Shown here: positions 23,993-33,205 of the stretch, in pieces | Layout: the number at the start of each line of letters is the position of its first letter | Position numbering within the stretch: position 1 is the first letter of the stretch | Assembly (NCBI RefSeq): GCF_001426705.1 | Contig: NZ_LMFC01000006.1 | Location: 282 to 64,281, forward strand | Length of the DNA: 64,000 nt | Direction of reading: 5' to 3' | DNA from: Cellulomonas sp. Root485 | Lineage (GTDB): Bacteria; Actinomycetota; Actinomycetes; Actinomycetales; Cellulomonadaceae | Made by a program: the position numbers and the translations under genes | Notes under the pieces: model-generated | Seen by the model: only the letters and a program-made list of their open reading frames with translations | What the model was told of the DNA's origin: nothing | Databases searched by the model: none

Positions 23993-24721
23993 TCAGCGCG
24001 CGGAGTCGTCGACCCGCAGCGCCGGGAGGCCGCGGCGGCGGATCATCAGCTCGGCGACCACGACGTTGGGCAGCCAGGCCAGGAACGGGACCGCCGCGTA
24101 GGCGTTCGCGAACGCCGCCTCGATGTCCGGCTCGCTGCCCAGGAACGGGATCTGGACGCCCAGCAGCACCCCGATCCACAGCCGCAGCGTCACCGCGGCG
24201 AACGTGCACGCGAAGTTGCGGATCATCCACGCCTGGTGCGCGCGTACGTCCCCGGAGCGGATCGCCCGGTAGCCGCGCCAGCCCGTCCACAGCCACAGGA
24301 CGCCGAGCGTGCCGAAGCCGAAGAACCCGACGAAACCCACGCTGTTGAACGGCGCCATCACGAGCGCGGCCACGCCGCCGACAGCGACCGCGGTCAGGTA
24401 GCCGCGCCCGGTCCAGCGATGCACGCGGGGGCGACGACGGCGCAGTCCCGCCCAGAACTGCCACGGCCCCAGGAGGAGCGCGAGCCCGCCGCCGACGATG
24501 TGCACGTAGAACGCCGCCCGCACGAACGCCGGCTGGTCCGCGTAGGCGGACGCCAGGCCGAAGCTCTCGTCGCTGAGCTCGCGCAGGGACGAGGTCAGGT
24601 ACGGGGTCACCGCGAACGCGACGATGGCCAGCGACGAGAGCGCCACCGCGGTCCAGCCGGTCCGGTGGCGAGGGGTCTCGACGGGGACGGCTTGCGTCGG
24701 CGGTGCCGTCGTGATCGTCAT
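23993..24721 (-). CDS. DUF2306 membrane protein
   Basis: The 242-residue protein has seven or so hydrophobic segments and the DUF2306 pattern: FYVHIVGGGLALLLGPWQFW with a membrane-embedded histidine, RRPRVHRWTGRGYL, and AHQAWMIRNFACTFAAVTLRLW. The His/Arg/Trp placement is reminiscent of a heme-containing membrane protein, but no activity is established. The ATG at 24721 is preceded by TAGCGT at a seven-base distance (leaderless). Confidence 0.8.
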   Translation of the reverse strand: MTITTAPPTQAVPVETPRHRTGWTAVALSSLAIVAFAVTPYLTSSLRELSDESFGLASAYADQPAFVRAAFYVHIVGGGLALLLGPWQFWAGLRRRRPRVHRWTGRGYLTAVAVGGVAALVMAPFNSVGFVGFFGFGTLGVLWLWTGWRGYRAIRSGDVRAHQAWMIRNFACTFAAVTLRLWIGVLLGVQIPFLGSEPDIEAAFANAYAAVPFLAWLPNVVVAELMIRRRGLPALRVDDSAR

Positions 24722-24799
24722 GATCGCGACGCTAGCCAGTCCGATTGGTCCCGGTCTGTCCTGTCCACCCACGGGTGGCCCCGGGGGTTGGCCCCACCG

Positions 24800-26488
24800 T
24801 CAGGAACGGTAGACCCTCGCCTCCCACGGCCGCAGGGCCGTGCCGAGCGGAGGTGGGTAGTTGCCCAGCACCAGCTCACTGGCCCCGTGCTCGAGGGAGA
24901 CCTCCTGCTCCTCGCCCGAGAAGTTGCCCAGGACCGTCAGCGTGACGTCGCCGAGGCGTCGGGTGAACGCGTAGACGTGCTCGTGGTCCGGCAGGAGCAT
25001 CGTGAAGTCCCCGAGAGCGACCACCGGGTCCTCGTGCCGCAGCGCGATGAGCGCGCGGTAGTGGTGGAAGACCGAGCCGGGGTCCGCACGTTCCGCCGCC
25101 GCGTTCACCGTCGGGTAGTTGGCGTTCACCTCGAGCCACGGCGTTCCCGTCGTGAAGCCGGCGTGCGGGGTGTCGTCCCACTGCATCGGGGTCCGTGCGT
25201 TGTCCCGGCCCATCGCGGCGATGCCCGCCAGCAGGTCCTCGTCCGACCCGGTGCCCACCGACCGCGCGATCGCGACGTGGTTGAGCGTCTCGATGTCCCG
25301 GTACTGGTCGAACCGCGTGAAGTGCGCGTTCGTCATCCCGAGCTCCTCGCCCTGGTAGACGTACGGCGTGCCGCGGTGCAGGTGCAGGACGGTGGCCAGC
25401 ATGGTCGCCGACTCCCGTCGGAACTCGCCGTCGTCACCGAACCGGGAGACGATCCGCGGCTGGTCGTGGTTGTCCCAGTAGAGGCTGTTCCAGCCGACGT
25501 CGGCCAGCCCCGCCTGCCAGCGGCCGAACGACGCCTTCAGGTCGAGCAGCCGCAGCGGGCGGACGTCGAACTTGCCGCCCGGGCCGTGGTCGAGGCCGAC
25601 GTGCTCGAACTGGAACACCATGTCGACCTCGGCGCGCGCCGGGTCCGTGAAGTCACGCGCCTGCTCGACCGTGACACCCGGCATCTCCCCGACCGTCAGC
25701 AGCCGGTCGGGGCGGCCGGCGAAGACCTCCCGGTGCATCTCCGCGAGGAACTCGTGGATGCGCGGGCCACAGACGTAGGACGCGGAGCCGTCGGCGAGCA
25801 GCCCGCCCGTGACCACCCCGTCGGGCAGCGCCGGGTCCTTCGAGATGAGGTTGATGACGTCCATGCGGAAGCCGTCGACACCCCGGTCCAGCCACCAGCG
25901 CATCATCGCGTAGACCGCCTCGCGGACCTGCGGGTTCTCCCAGTTCAGGTCCGGCTGCTTGCGGCTGAACAGGTGCAGGAAGTACTCGCCGGAGGCCGCG
26001 TCGAGCTCCCAGACCGATCCCCCGAAGAAGGACCCCCAGTTGGTCGGCTCGGCACCCGGGGCGCCCGCCGCCATCCCGTCGCGGGGCGGCCGCCACCAGT
26101 ACCAGTCGCGCTTCGGGCTCGACGGGTCCCGGGACTCGACGAACCACGCGTGCTCGTCGGACGTGTGGTTGACGACGAGGTCCATGACCAGCTTCATGCC
26201 CCGCTCGTGCAGCGCCGCGACCAGGTCGTCGAGGTCCTCCAGCGTGCCGAACACCGGGTCGACCGCCTGGTAGTCGCTGATGTCGTACCCGTTGTCGTCC
26301 TGCGGGGAGGCGTAGATCGGCGACAGCCAGACGACGTCGACGCCCAGCTCGGCCAGGTGGTCCAGCCGTCCGAGGATGCCGCGCAGGTCACCGATGCCGT
26401 CGCCGTCCGAGTCGGCGAACGAGCGCGGGTACACCTGGTACACGACGGCACTCGTCCACCAGGGGGCGTCCTGCGTCGTCCACGTCAT
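24800..26488 (-). CDS. GH13 alpha-glucosidase (oligo-1,6-glucosidase type)
   Basis: The 562-residue enzyme is a cytoplasmic GH13 family glycosidase. Regions I-IV are clear: DLVVNH, GFRMDVINL with nucleophile Asp210, VGEMPG with acid/base Glu268, and NHDQPR with Asp342. QPDLNWENPQVRE and the C-terminal beta domain match the alpha-glucosidase/oligo-1,6-glucosidase/trehalose-6-phosphate hydrolase subfamilies. No signal peptide is present. AGAGGAG precedes the ATG, and the gene starts 13 bases after the ROK repressor, so it is cotranscribed with it. It would complete intracellular breakdown of sugars imported by the divergent locus (inference). Confidence 0.92.
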   Translation of the reverse strand: MTWTTQDAPWWTSAVVYQVYPRSFADSDGDGIGDLRGILGRLDHLAELGVDVVWLSPIYASPQDDNGYDISDYQAVDPVFGTLEDLDDLVAALHERGMKLVMDLVVNHTSDEHAWFVESRDPSSPKRDWYWWRPPRDGMAAGAPGAEPTNWGSFFGGSVWELDAASGEYFLHLFSRKQPDLNWENPQVREAVYAMMRWWLDRGVDGFRMDVINLISKDPALPDGVVTGGLLADGSASYVCGPRIHEFLAEMHREVFAGRPDRLLTVGEMPGVTVEQARDFTDPARAEVDMVFQFEHVGLDHGPGGKFDVRPLRLLDLKASFGRWQAGLADVGWNSLYWDNHDQPRIVSRFGDDGEFRRESATMLATVLHLHRGTPYVYQGEELGMTNAHFTRFDQYRDIETLNHVAIARSVGTGSDEDLLAGIAAMGRDNARTPMQWDDTPHAGFTTGTPWLEVNANYPTVNAAAERADPGSVFHHYRALIALRHEDPVVALGDFTMLLPDHEHVYAFTRRLGDVTLTVLGNFSGEEQEVSLEHGASELVLGNYPPPLGTALRPWEARVYRS

Positions 26489-26501
26489 GCGGGGGCTCCT
26501 C

Positions 26502-27653
26502 TCACGGTGCGGGGATGGGCAGCAGCTCCTGCTCCACCTGGTCGAGGTCGATGCGGTCGACGGCGTCCTGGATCGCGATGGTGGCGGCGCCGCGGGCCCA
26601 GGCGGAGAAGCCGGAGTCGTCGACGTAGAGCCCGACGGGCTCGGCGCGCGGGTCCCGGTCCGCGGCGACGGCCGCCCGCACCCGGTCCTCCGCCAGCGCG
26701 AACAGCCCGATCCCCTCGCCGGCGAGCACGGCCGCGGGCTGCAGGGTCAGGTTGGCGGCCATCGCGACCAGACGTCCGAGAGCATCAGCGGCCTCGTCGA
26801 CGACGGTCGTCGCCGCGGGGTCGCCCGCCGCCGCGAGCCGCAGCACCTCGTCGTAGTCGACCGGGCGCTGCAGGGCGGCCGACACCTGGGCCGCGATCGA
26901 CCCCGACGTGAGCATGGCCTCCGCGCACCCGCGGTGACCCGCGTGGCAGACGGGCCCGGTGGCGGCGAGCGGGATGTGCCCGCCCAGGCCGACGCCCGCC
27001 TCGCGCGAGTGCACGGCCTGGCCGTTCACGACGAGCGCGTAGCCGATGCCGGCACCGATGGTGATGACGACGAACCCGGGGATGCCGGCTCCGCGCCCGA
27101 ACCAGCGCTCGGCCTCGGCGAGGGCGACGAGGTCGTTCTCGATCGACGCCGGGACTCCCAGCTCGGCCTCGACGAGGGCGGCCAGGGGCACGTCGGTCCA
27201 GTCGAGGAACGGGGCGAACTCCACCCGGCCGTCCCGGACGGCACCCCCGAGCGACACCCCGACGCCCGCCAGGCGGTCGACGCCCAGCCCGCGGACCGCG
27301 CGGGCGATCTCGGCGGCGACGCCCTCCGGGTCGCGGCGCTGCAGCGGGTGCTCCTCGTAGGCCAGGAGTCCCGCGCGCACGTCGGTCGCGACCACGTGGA
27401 GGGCCTGCCCCGTGATCTTGACGCCCGCGAAGTGCGCCAGGCCCGGACGCACGTCGAGCGGCCGGACGGGCCGGCCGACCGACCCGTCGGACCGGTCGTC
27501 GAGCTCGACCATGAGCCCGCGGTCGAGGAACGGCTTGGCCAGGCGCGTGAGGCTCGGCGGCGACAGCCCCAGGCGGCTGGTCAGCTCGCTCCGGGAGATC
27601 GGCCCATGGATCAGCACCGCGCGTGCGAGGGCTCTCTCGCTGTCACTCAGCAT
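26502..27653 (-). CDS. ROK-family transcriptional repressor
   Basis: The 383-residue protein has an N-terminal winged helix (LIHGPISRSELTSRLGLSPPSLTRLAKPFLDRGLMVE) and a ROK sugar-binding domain: GVSLGGAVRDG, SIENDLVALAEAERWFG, GAGIGYALVVNG, and CHAGHRGCAEAML in place of the usual zinc-binding GHxxCxCG. It is likely a repressor for the alpha-galactoside operon transcribed divergently and for its own operon with the GH13 gene. The palindrome GTTAGAACTAAC at 27752-27763 is the best operator candidate. No strong ribosome site is seen. Confidence 0.88.
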   Translation of the reverse strand: MLSDSERALARAVLIHGPISRSELTSRLGLSPPSLTRLAKPFLDRGLMVELDDRSDGSVGRPVRPLDVRPGLAHFAGVKITGQALHVVATDVRAGLLAYEEHPLQRRDPEGVAAEIARAVRGLGVDRLAGVGVSLGGAVRDGRVEFAPFLDWTDVPLAALVEAELGVPASIENDLVALAEAERWFGRGAGIPGFVVITIGAGIGYALVVNGQAVHSREAGVGLGGHIPLAATGPVCHAGHRGCAEAMLTSGSIAAQVSAALQRPVDYDEVLRLAAAGDPAATTVVDEAADALGRLVAMAANLTLQPAAVLAGEGIGLFALAEDRVRAAVAADRDPRAEPVGLYVDDSGFSAWARGAATIAIQDAVDRIDLDQVEQELLPIPAP

Positions 27654-27729
27654 GCGCTCGACCGGTTCATTGGTTCCATCATGGCACGAACGGCGACGGG
27701 AACCGGGTGATTTCTGTGATTGGCGCGTC

Positions 27730-27763
27730 TTGTGCAGTCTCTTTCTTCCGTGTTAGAACTAAC
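27730..27763 (+). promoter_or_regulatory. Alpha-galactosidase promoter with overlapping operator
   Basis: TTGTGC at 27730-27735, an 18-base spacer and TAGAAC at 27754-27759 form a promoter whose -10 ends six bases before the ATG, so the transcript would be leaderless. GTTAG-AA-CTAAC at 27752-27763 is an inverted repeat lying over the -10. A bound repressor would block initiation directly. Confidence 0.6.
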
Positions 27764-27765
27764 CC

Positions 27766-29976
27766 ATGCTCTCCCACGACGAGGTGACGACCGACCACAC
27801 CGCTACCGCATCCCAGCCCGACGCGGCGGGACGGGTGCTGCACCTGCACCGCGGCGGCACCAGCGTCGTGGTCGACCTCGACGCCCTCCCGCACCCGGCG
27901 ATCGTGCACTGGGGCGAGGAGCTCACGGGTTCGAGCGAGCAGACGCTGCGCAATCTGGCCGTCGCGGCACGCCCGCAGCGGGTCTCGGGCGGCCTGGACG
28001 AGACCGCGCGCGCCACGCTCGTCGCGACGCCGGGGGGCGGCTGGCTCGGCACACCCGGCCTGGAAGGGCACCGCGACGGAGCCTCGTTCAGCGTCCGGCT
28101 GGAGCTCGTCGACGTCCAGGCCGACTACCACCGCGCGCTGCTGTCGCTCGTCGACCGGGAGGCCCGGCTCAGCGTGCAGCTGGAGCTCGGCGTCGGCGCC
28201 GCCGGACTGCTCCGCCAGCGCATCACGCTGCGCAACGACGGCGACTCCCGCTACACCGTCCAGCACCTGCACCTCGCGTTCCCCGTGCCGTGGGACGCCA
28301 CCGAGATCCTCGACACCACCGGGCGCCATCTGCGGGAACGGTCGCCGCAGCGGCACCCCTTCGGGTACGGGACCTACGTTCGCGAGAGCCGCCGCGGTCG
28401 GCCGGGCGCGGACGCCACCCTCCTGCTGGCCGCCGGTCGTCCCGGGTTCGGGTTCGAGCGTGGACGGGTCCACGCCGTCCACGTCGCGTGGAGCGGCAAC
28501 CACCGGCTCGTCGCGGAGCGGTCCGTGTCGGGCGAGGCGTTCCTCGCCGGCGGCGAGCTGTTCGCCCCCGGGGAGGTCGTCCTCGCACCCGGCGCGTCGA
28601 TCACGTCGCCGGAGGTCATCGGCTCCTGGGGAGACGGGCTGAGCGAGCTCGCCCACCGGTTCCACGACGAGTGGCGACGCCGACCGGCCCATCCTCGCCG
28701 AGCCCGGCCGATCACCCTCAACACGTGGGAGGCCGTCTACTTCGACCACTCGCTCGAGCGGCTGACCGCGCTCGCAGACGCTGCCGCGTCCGTCGGCGTC
28801 GAGCGGTTCGTGCTCGACGACGGGTGGTTCGCCGGCCGGCGCGACGACACGGCCGGGCTGGGTGACTGGTACGTCGACGCGACCGTCTGGCCCGACGGGC
28901 TGCACCCCCTCGTGGCCCATGTCCAGGAGCGCGGGATGGAGTTCGGGCTGTGGGTGGAGCCCGAGATGGTCAACCCCGACAGCGACCTCGCGCGGGAGCA
29001 CCCGGACTGGATCCTGCGGGCGCGGATGGCCCTGCCGCCGTCGGCACGCCAGCAGCAGGTGCTCGACCTCGCGCACGACGACGCCTACGCCTACGTGGCG
29101 GAGCGCTTGCACTCCTTGGTGGACGAGTACCCGATCGCGTACCTGAAGTGGGACCACAACCGCGACCTGCTCGATGCCGGCAGCGGCCCGGAGGGCGTCG
29201 CCCGGGTCCGCGCGCACACGCTGGCGCTCTACCGGCTGCTCGACGAGCTCAAGGCCCGCCACCCCGGGCTGGAGATCGAGAGCTGCGCCTCGGGGGGCGC
29301 GCGCGTCGACCTGGGCATCCTGGCCCGCACCGACCGCATCTGGACCAGCGACACCCTCGACCCGCTCGAGCGCCTGACCAACCAGCGGTACACGGCCCTG
29401 CTGGTGCCGCCCGAGCTGATGGGCATGCACCTGACCAGCCCCGTCGTGCACTCCACGGGCCGGACCGTCGACCTGGACTTCAGCGCCGCGGTCGCCCTCT
29501 TCGGGCATGTCGGGATCGAGTGGGACCTCACCGCGACCGACGACGAGACCCGCGCCCGTATCGCCGCGTGGGTCGCGCTCGCCAAGCGCATCCGCCCGCT
29601 CGTGGCCACAGGTCGCACCGTCGACGTCGACGGCACCGAGCCCGGCATCGACGTCCGCGGCATCGTCGCGAGCGACAGCTCCTCGGCCGTGTTCACCCTC
29701 ACGCAGACCGACACGACCGTCGCCTACCCGCCCGGACGGGTCCGGATCCCCGGGCTCGACCCCGGACGGCAGTACCGCATCCGGGTCGTCGGCGGCTCGA
29801 CGAGCGCCGCGGCCCAGTCGGGCCTCGAGTGGCAGGACCACGGCATCGCACTGACGGGCCACGAGCTCGACGCCGTCGGCCTGCGACCCCCGGTCCAGTA
29901 CCCCCAGAGATCCACCGTCATCGAGCTGGTTGCCGAGAACGGAGCACCACCCCAGGCGCAAGGAGGCGCACGATGA
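27766..29976 (+). CDS. GH36 alpha-galactosidase
   Basis: The 736-residue enzyme is a full-length GH36 alpha-galactosidase: an N-terminal beta-supersandwich, then a TIM barrel with WEAVYFDHS, FVLDDGWFAGRRDDTAGLGDW, FGLWVEPEMVNPDSDL, YLKWDHN with nucleophile Asp463, ESCASGGARVDLGIL, and WTSDTLD with acid/base Asp529. It cleaves alpha-1,6-galactose from melibiose, raffinose or galactomannan fragments. No signal peptide is seen, so it acts on imported sugar. It is the first gene of an operon with an ABC importer (ATGA overlap). No Shine-Dalgarno sequence precedes the ATG; see the promoter entry. Confidence 0.94.
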   Translation: MLSHDEVTTDHTATASQPDAAGRVLHLHRGGTSVVVDLDALPHPAIVHWGEELTGSSEQTLRNLAVAARPQRVSGGLDETARATLVATPGGGWLGTPGLEGHRDGASFSVRLELVDVQADYHRALLSLVDREARLSVQLELGVGAAGLLRQRITLRNDGDSRYTVQHLHLAFPVPWDATEILDTTGRHLRERSPQRHPFGYGTYVRESRRGRPGADATLLLAAGRPGFGFERGRVHAVHVAWSGNHRLVAERSVSGEAFLAGGELFAPGEVVLAPGASITSPEVIGSWGDGLSELAHRFHDEWRRRPAHPRRARPITLNTWEAVYFDHSLERLTALADAAASVGVERFVLDDGWFAGRRDDTAGLGDWYVDATVWPDGLHPLVAHVQERGMEFGLWVEPEMVNPDSDLAREHPDWILRARMALPPSARQQQVLDLAHDDAYAYVAERLHSLVDEYPIAYLKWDHNRDLLDAGSGPEGVARVRAHTLALYRLLDELKARHPGLEIESCASGGARVDLGILARTDRIWTSDTLDPLERLTNQRYTALLVPPELMGMHLTSPVVHSTGRTVDLDFSAAVALFGHVGIEWDLTATDDETRARIAAWVALAKRIRPLVATGRTVDVDGTEPGIDVRGIVASDSSSAVFTLTQTDTTVAYPPGRVRIPGLDPGRQYRIRVVGGSTSAAAQSGLEWQDHGIALTGHELDAVGLRPPVQYPQRSTVIELVAENGAPPQAQGGAR

Positions 29977-31262
29977 GACACCGAATGACGCGACGAGGTC
30001 GCGTGGCTGCGGCGGCCGGGGCGGTCGCCCTGCTGGCGGCCGTCGCCGGCTGCGCGAACGAACCGTCCGACGGCGTGACCACCCTGAGCTTCTTCCAGTT
30101 CAAGGGTGAGGCGCTCGAGGACTTCAACCAGATCATCGCCGACTTCGAGGCGGAGAACCCCGACATCCGCGTCGTGCAGAACCAGGTCGCCGACGCCGAC
30201 ACGGCCATCCGGACGCTCCTGGTCAAGGACAAGGCGCCGGACGTCATCACGCTGAACGCCAGCGGGAACTTCGGGCGGCTCGCGCAGGCCGGGGTCTTCT
30301 ACGACTTCTCGAACGAGCCCGTGCTCGACACCATCAACCCCGCGGTGCAGGAGATCATCGCGGACCTGGGCACCAACGGTGACGAGGTCAGCGGACTCGG
30401 CTACGTCAACAACGCCAACGGGGTCATCTACAACCAGGACATCTTCGAGGAGCAGGGCCTCGAGGTCCCCGAGACGTGGGACGAGCTCATCGCCGTGTGC
30501 GACGCGCTCGAGGCCGCGGGCATCACCCCGTTCTACGGCACCCTGGCCGACTCGTGGACCGGGCTGCCGTCCTTCAACGCCCTCGGCGCGTACCCCGCGA
30601 TGGACGACTTCTTCGACCAGATGCGCGAGCAGGGCGAGGACACCGGCCCCGACTCGGAGGTGTCGTTCGAGAAGAACTTCGCCGAGGCGATGGACCAGCA
30701 GTACCAGCTGTTCGAGTACATGCAGGACGGGTACCGGGGCGCGACGTACGACGACGGCAACGCTGCGTTCGCGAACGGCGAGGTCGCCATGCTCCTGCAG
30801 GGCATCTGGGCGCTGAGCCCGGTCAAGGGGATCAACCCGGACATCCGGGCGGGGATCTTCCCGTACCCGGCCGCGGACGACCCCGCCGACCGGGTGCTCG
30901 TCTCCGGCGTCGACGTCGTCGTCACGATGGCCAAGGACTCCCCGCGCAAGGAGGAGGCGCTGCGGTTCATCGACTACCTGTTCCAGAAGGACGTGATCGA
31001 GGAGTTCGCCGCCTCGCAGAACATGGTCCCGTCCGTGGAGGGGGCCGAGCTCAGCGACGAGCCGGCGATCCAGTCGGTCGCGCCGTACTTCGACGAGGGC
31101 CGGATCGCCGGCTTCATCGACCACCAGATCCCGCCCAGCATCCCGCTGGCGGCCATCGACCAGCAGTTCCTGTTCAGCGGCGACGCAGAGGCTGCGCTCG
31201 CCACCCTCGACAGCGAGTGGAGCAAGGTCGCCGCTCGCACCATCCCCGTGACGGGAGAATGA
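29973..31262 (+). CDS. Sugar ABC transporter substrate-binding lipoprotein (family 1)
   Basis: The 429-residue lipoprotein has a signal ending LLAAVAGC and a type-1 extracellular solute-binding fold: TTLSFFQFKGEALEDFNQIIADFEAENPDI, KAPDVITLNASGNF, GVIYNQDIFEEQGLEVPETWDEL, ANGEVAMLLQGIWAL. It captures an oligosaccharide outside the membrane for the two permeases encoded next. Synteny with GH36 suggests raffinose, melibiose or a similar alpha-galactoside. GGAGG precedes the ATG at 29973, which overlaps the upstream stop; a second ATG four codons later is possible. Confidence 0.9.
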   Translation: MRHRMTRRGRVAAAAGAVALLAAVAGCANEPSDGVTTLSFFQFKGEALEDFNQIIADFEAENPDIRVVQNQVADADTAIRTLLVKDKAPDVITLNASGNFGRLAQAGVFYDFSNEPVLDTINPAVQEIIADLGTNGDEVSGLGYVNNANGVIYNQDIFEEQGLEVPETWDELIAVCDALEAAGITPFYGTLADSWTGLPSFNALGAYPAMDDFFDQMREQGEDTGPDSEVSFEKNFAEAMDQQYQLFEYMQDGYRGATYDDGNAAFANGEVAMLLQGIWALSPVKGINPDIRAGIFPYPAADDPADRVLVSGVDVVVTMAKDSPRKEEALRFIDYLFQKDVIEEFAASQNMVPSVEGAELSDEPAIQSVAPYFDEGRIAGFIDHQIPPSIPLAAIDQQFLFSGDAEAALATLDSEWSKVAARTIPVTGE

Positions 31263-32200
31263 CGATGACGTCCTCCACGCAAGCCCCACCGGCCCCACCC
31301 GCGGCCGGCGGCACCGGCCGCACGACGATCCCGCCCGTCAAGGTCGGCCGCGCGCAGACCACCTTCTACTGGATGGTCTGGCCCGCGGTCATCGCGTTCT
31401 TCCTGTTCCACACCGTCCCGGTGCTGGTCGGCATCTTCTACAGCTTCACCAACTACGCCGGCTACGGCGGGTGGAACTTCGTCGGGCTGTCCAACTACGC
31501 CAACCTGTTCAAGGACGATCGCATCCTGGCGGCCTACGGGTTCTCGTTCCTGTTCGCGATCGCCGCGACCATCCTGACGAACGCGATCTCGCTGGCCATC
31601 GCGATGGGCCTGAACGCCAAGATCATGGCGCGCAACCTCTTCCGGGGCGTGTACTTCGTGCCCTACGTCCTGGCGGCCCTGGTCATCGGCTACGTCTTCC
31701 AGTTCCTGTTCTCCAGCTCGCTGCCGAAGATCCTGTCGGGCATCCCCCTGATCGCCGACAACATCCTGACGAACGAGACCTGGGCATGGACGGCGATCGT
31801 CGCGCTCGCCGTCTGGCAGGCCTGCGCCTTCACGATCATCATCTACCTGTCCGGGCTGCAGACGATCCCGCGCGAGCTCTACGAGGCCGCGTCCCTGGAC
31901 GGCGCCAAGCCGTGGCGGCAGTTCTCGTCGATCACGTTCCCGCTGATCAGCGCGTTCTTCACGATCAACGTCGTGCTGAGCCTGAAGGGCTTCCTGCAGG
32001 TGTTCGACCAGATCGTCGCCCTGACGAACGGCGGTCCGGGCACGGCGACGGAGTCCGTGACCCTGCTCATCTTCCGAGGCGGGTTCTCCGGTGGGGAGTT
32101 CGCCTACCAGTCGGCGAACGCGGTGATCTTCTTCATCGTCATCACCATCGTCTCGCTGTTCCAGTTCAAGGTCCTTCAGCGCAGAGAGGCGGACTTCTGA
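31259..32200 (+). CDS. Sugar ABC transporter permease (MalF/MsmF type)
   Basis: The 313-residue integral membrane protein has six transmembrane helices and the EAA loop, here LYEAASLDGAKPWRQFSSITFPLI, that docks the ATPase. FYWMVWPAVIAFFLFHTVPVLVGIFYSFTNY is the typical first helix. It forms a heterodimeric channel with the following permease. The ATG overlaps the upstream stop (ATGA); a second ATG lies two codons later. No ATPase gene follows. Confidence 0.92.
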   Translation: MTMTSSTQAPPAPPAAGGTGRTTIPPVKVGRAQTTFYWMVWPAVIAFFLFHTVPVLVGIFYSFTNYAGYGGWNFVGLSNYANLFKDDRILAAYGFSFLFAIAATILTNAISLAIAMGLNAKIMARNLFRGVYFVPYVLAALVIGYVFQFLFSSSLPKILSGIPLIADNILTNETWAWTAIVALAVWQACAFTIIIYLSGLQTIPRELYEAASLDGAKPWRQFSSITFPLISAFFTINVVLSLKGFLQVFDQIVALTNGGPGTATESVTLLIFRGGFSGGEFAYQSANAVIFFIVITIVSLFQFKVLQRREADF

Positions 32201-33108
32201 TGACCACCGCAGGAACCGCGCTCGGCCAGGCCGAGGCCGTCCTTCCCGAGCCCCGGCGCCGTCGCACCAAGAACGTCGCCGACGACGACTCCCGCAAGAT
32301 CAACTGGTGGGTGACCGCACTGATCGCGGTGTGCTCCCTGACGATCCTGATCCCGCTGTACCTGGCCGTCGTCGTGGCCCTGAAGACTCCCGACCAGCTC
32401 GCCGCCGGCACCGGCTTCGAGTGGCCGAACCCCGTCCGCTGGGAGAACTTCGCCGAGGCGTGGGAGCGGACGAGCTTCCCCCAGGCCCTCATGAACACCG
32501 CGATGATCACCGTCGGTGCGGTCGTCCTCACGCTGCTCACCAGCTCGGTCGTCGCGTACGGCATCGCGCGCAACATCCACCGGCCGTTCTTCAAGGGCGT
32601 CTTCTTCTACCTGCTGGCCGCCCTGTTCATCCCGTTCCCGATCATCATGCTGCCGCTCGTGAAGCAGACGTCGCTCCTGGGGCTCGACAACCAGGCGGGC
32701 ATGATCGTGCTCTACACGATCTACGGGCTGTCGCTGAACATCTTCATCTACACCGCCTACATCCGCTCGATCCCCATCGAGCTCGAGGAGGCGGCACGGG
32801 TGGACGGTGCGTCGACGTGGCGGGTGTTCCGGCAGATCATCTTCCCGCTGCTGACCCCGATGAACGCGACGGTCGGCATCCTCACGTGCGTGTGGGCGTG
32901 GAACGACTTCATCATGCCGCTCGTGGTGCTCACCGATCCCGGGGCGCGCACCCTGCCGCTGGCGCAGTACGTGTTCCAGGGGCAGTTCAACACCGACTAC
33001 ACCGTGGCGTTCGCGTCCTACCTCATGGCCATGGCCCCCCTGCTGGTGGTCTACATCTTCAGCCAGCGCTGGGTCATCTCCGGGGTCACGCGCGGGTCGA
33101 TCAAGTAG
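32200..33108 (+). CDS. Sugar ABC transporter permease (MalG/MsmG type)
   Basis: The 302-residue protein has six transmembrane helices and the EAA loop IELEEAARVDGASTWRVFRQIIFPLL. GILTCVWAWNDFIMPLVVL near the C-terminus is typical of MalG-type subunits. It pairs with the upstream permease; its ATG overlaps that gene's TGA by one base (TGATG). It ends the alpha-galactoside operon, followed by a hairpin. The energising ATPase is expected to be a shared MsiK/MsmK type encoded elsewhere. Confidence 0.92.
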   Translation: MTTAGTALGQAEAVLPEPRRRRTKNVADDDSRKINWWVTALIAVCSLTILIPLYLAVVVALKTPDQLAAGTGFEWPNPVRWENFAEAWERTSFPQALMNTAMITVGAVVLTLLTSSVVAYGIARNIHRPFFKGVFFYLLAALFIPFPIIMLPLVKQTSLLGLDNQAGMIVLYTIYGLSLNIFIYTAYIRSIPIELEEAARVDGASTWRVFRQIIFPLLTPMNATVGILTCVWAWNDFIMPLVVLTDPGARTLPLAQYVFQGQFNTDYTVAFASYLMAMAPLLVVYIFSQRWVISGVTRGSIK

Positions 33109-33110
33109 CC

Positions 33111-33150
33111 GACGACGGGCCCGCTCCCCCTCCGGAGCGGGCCTGTCGTC
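33111..33150 (+). terminator. Terminator of the alpha-galactoside operon
   Basis: GACGACGGGCCCGCTCC and GGAGCGGGCCTGTCGTC form a long, slightly mismatched stem immediately after the last permease stop codon. There is no T-run, but the position and strength fit a terminator. Confidence 0.75.
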
Positions 33151-33173
33151 ACGCCACGGCGTCAAGGTCTTGC

Positions 33174-33204
33174 GAAAGTAGTTTCTCTAGTGGAAAGTAC
33201 TTCC
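33174..33204 (+). promoter_or_regulatory. Paired GAAAGTA-type operators before a membrane protein/regulator operon
   Basis: GAAAGTAGTTTC at 33174-33185 and GGAAAGTACTTCC at 33192-33204 are related near-palindromes 18-19 bases apart, the second ending two bases before the ATG. Their spacing of nearly two helical turns suggests cooperative binding, most likely by the winged-helix regulator encoded second in the operon. GGAAAG might also act as a weak ribosome site. Confidence 0.55.
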
Positions 33205-33205
33205 C

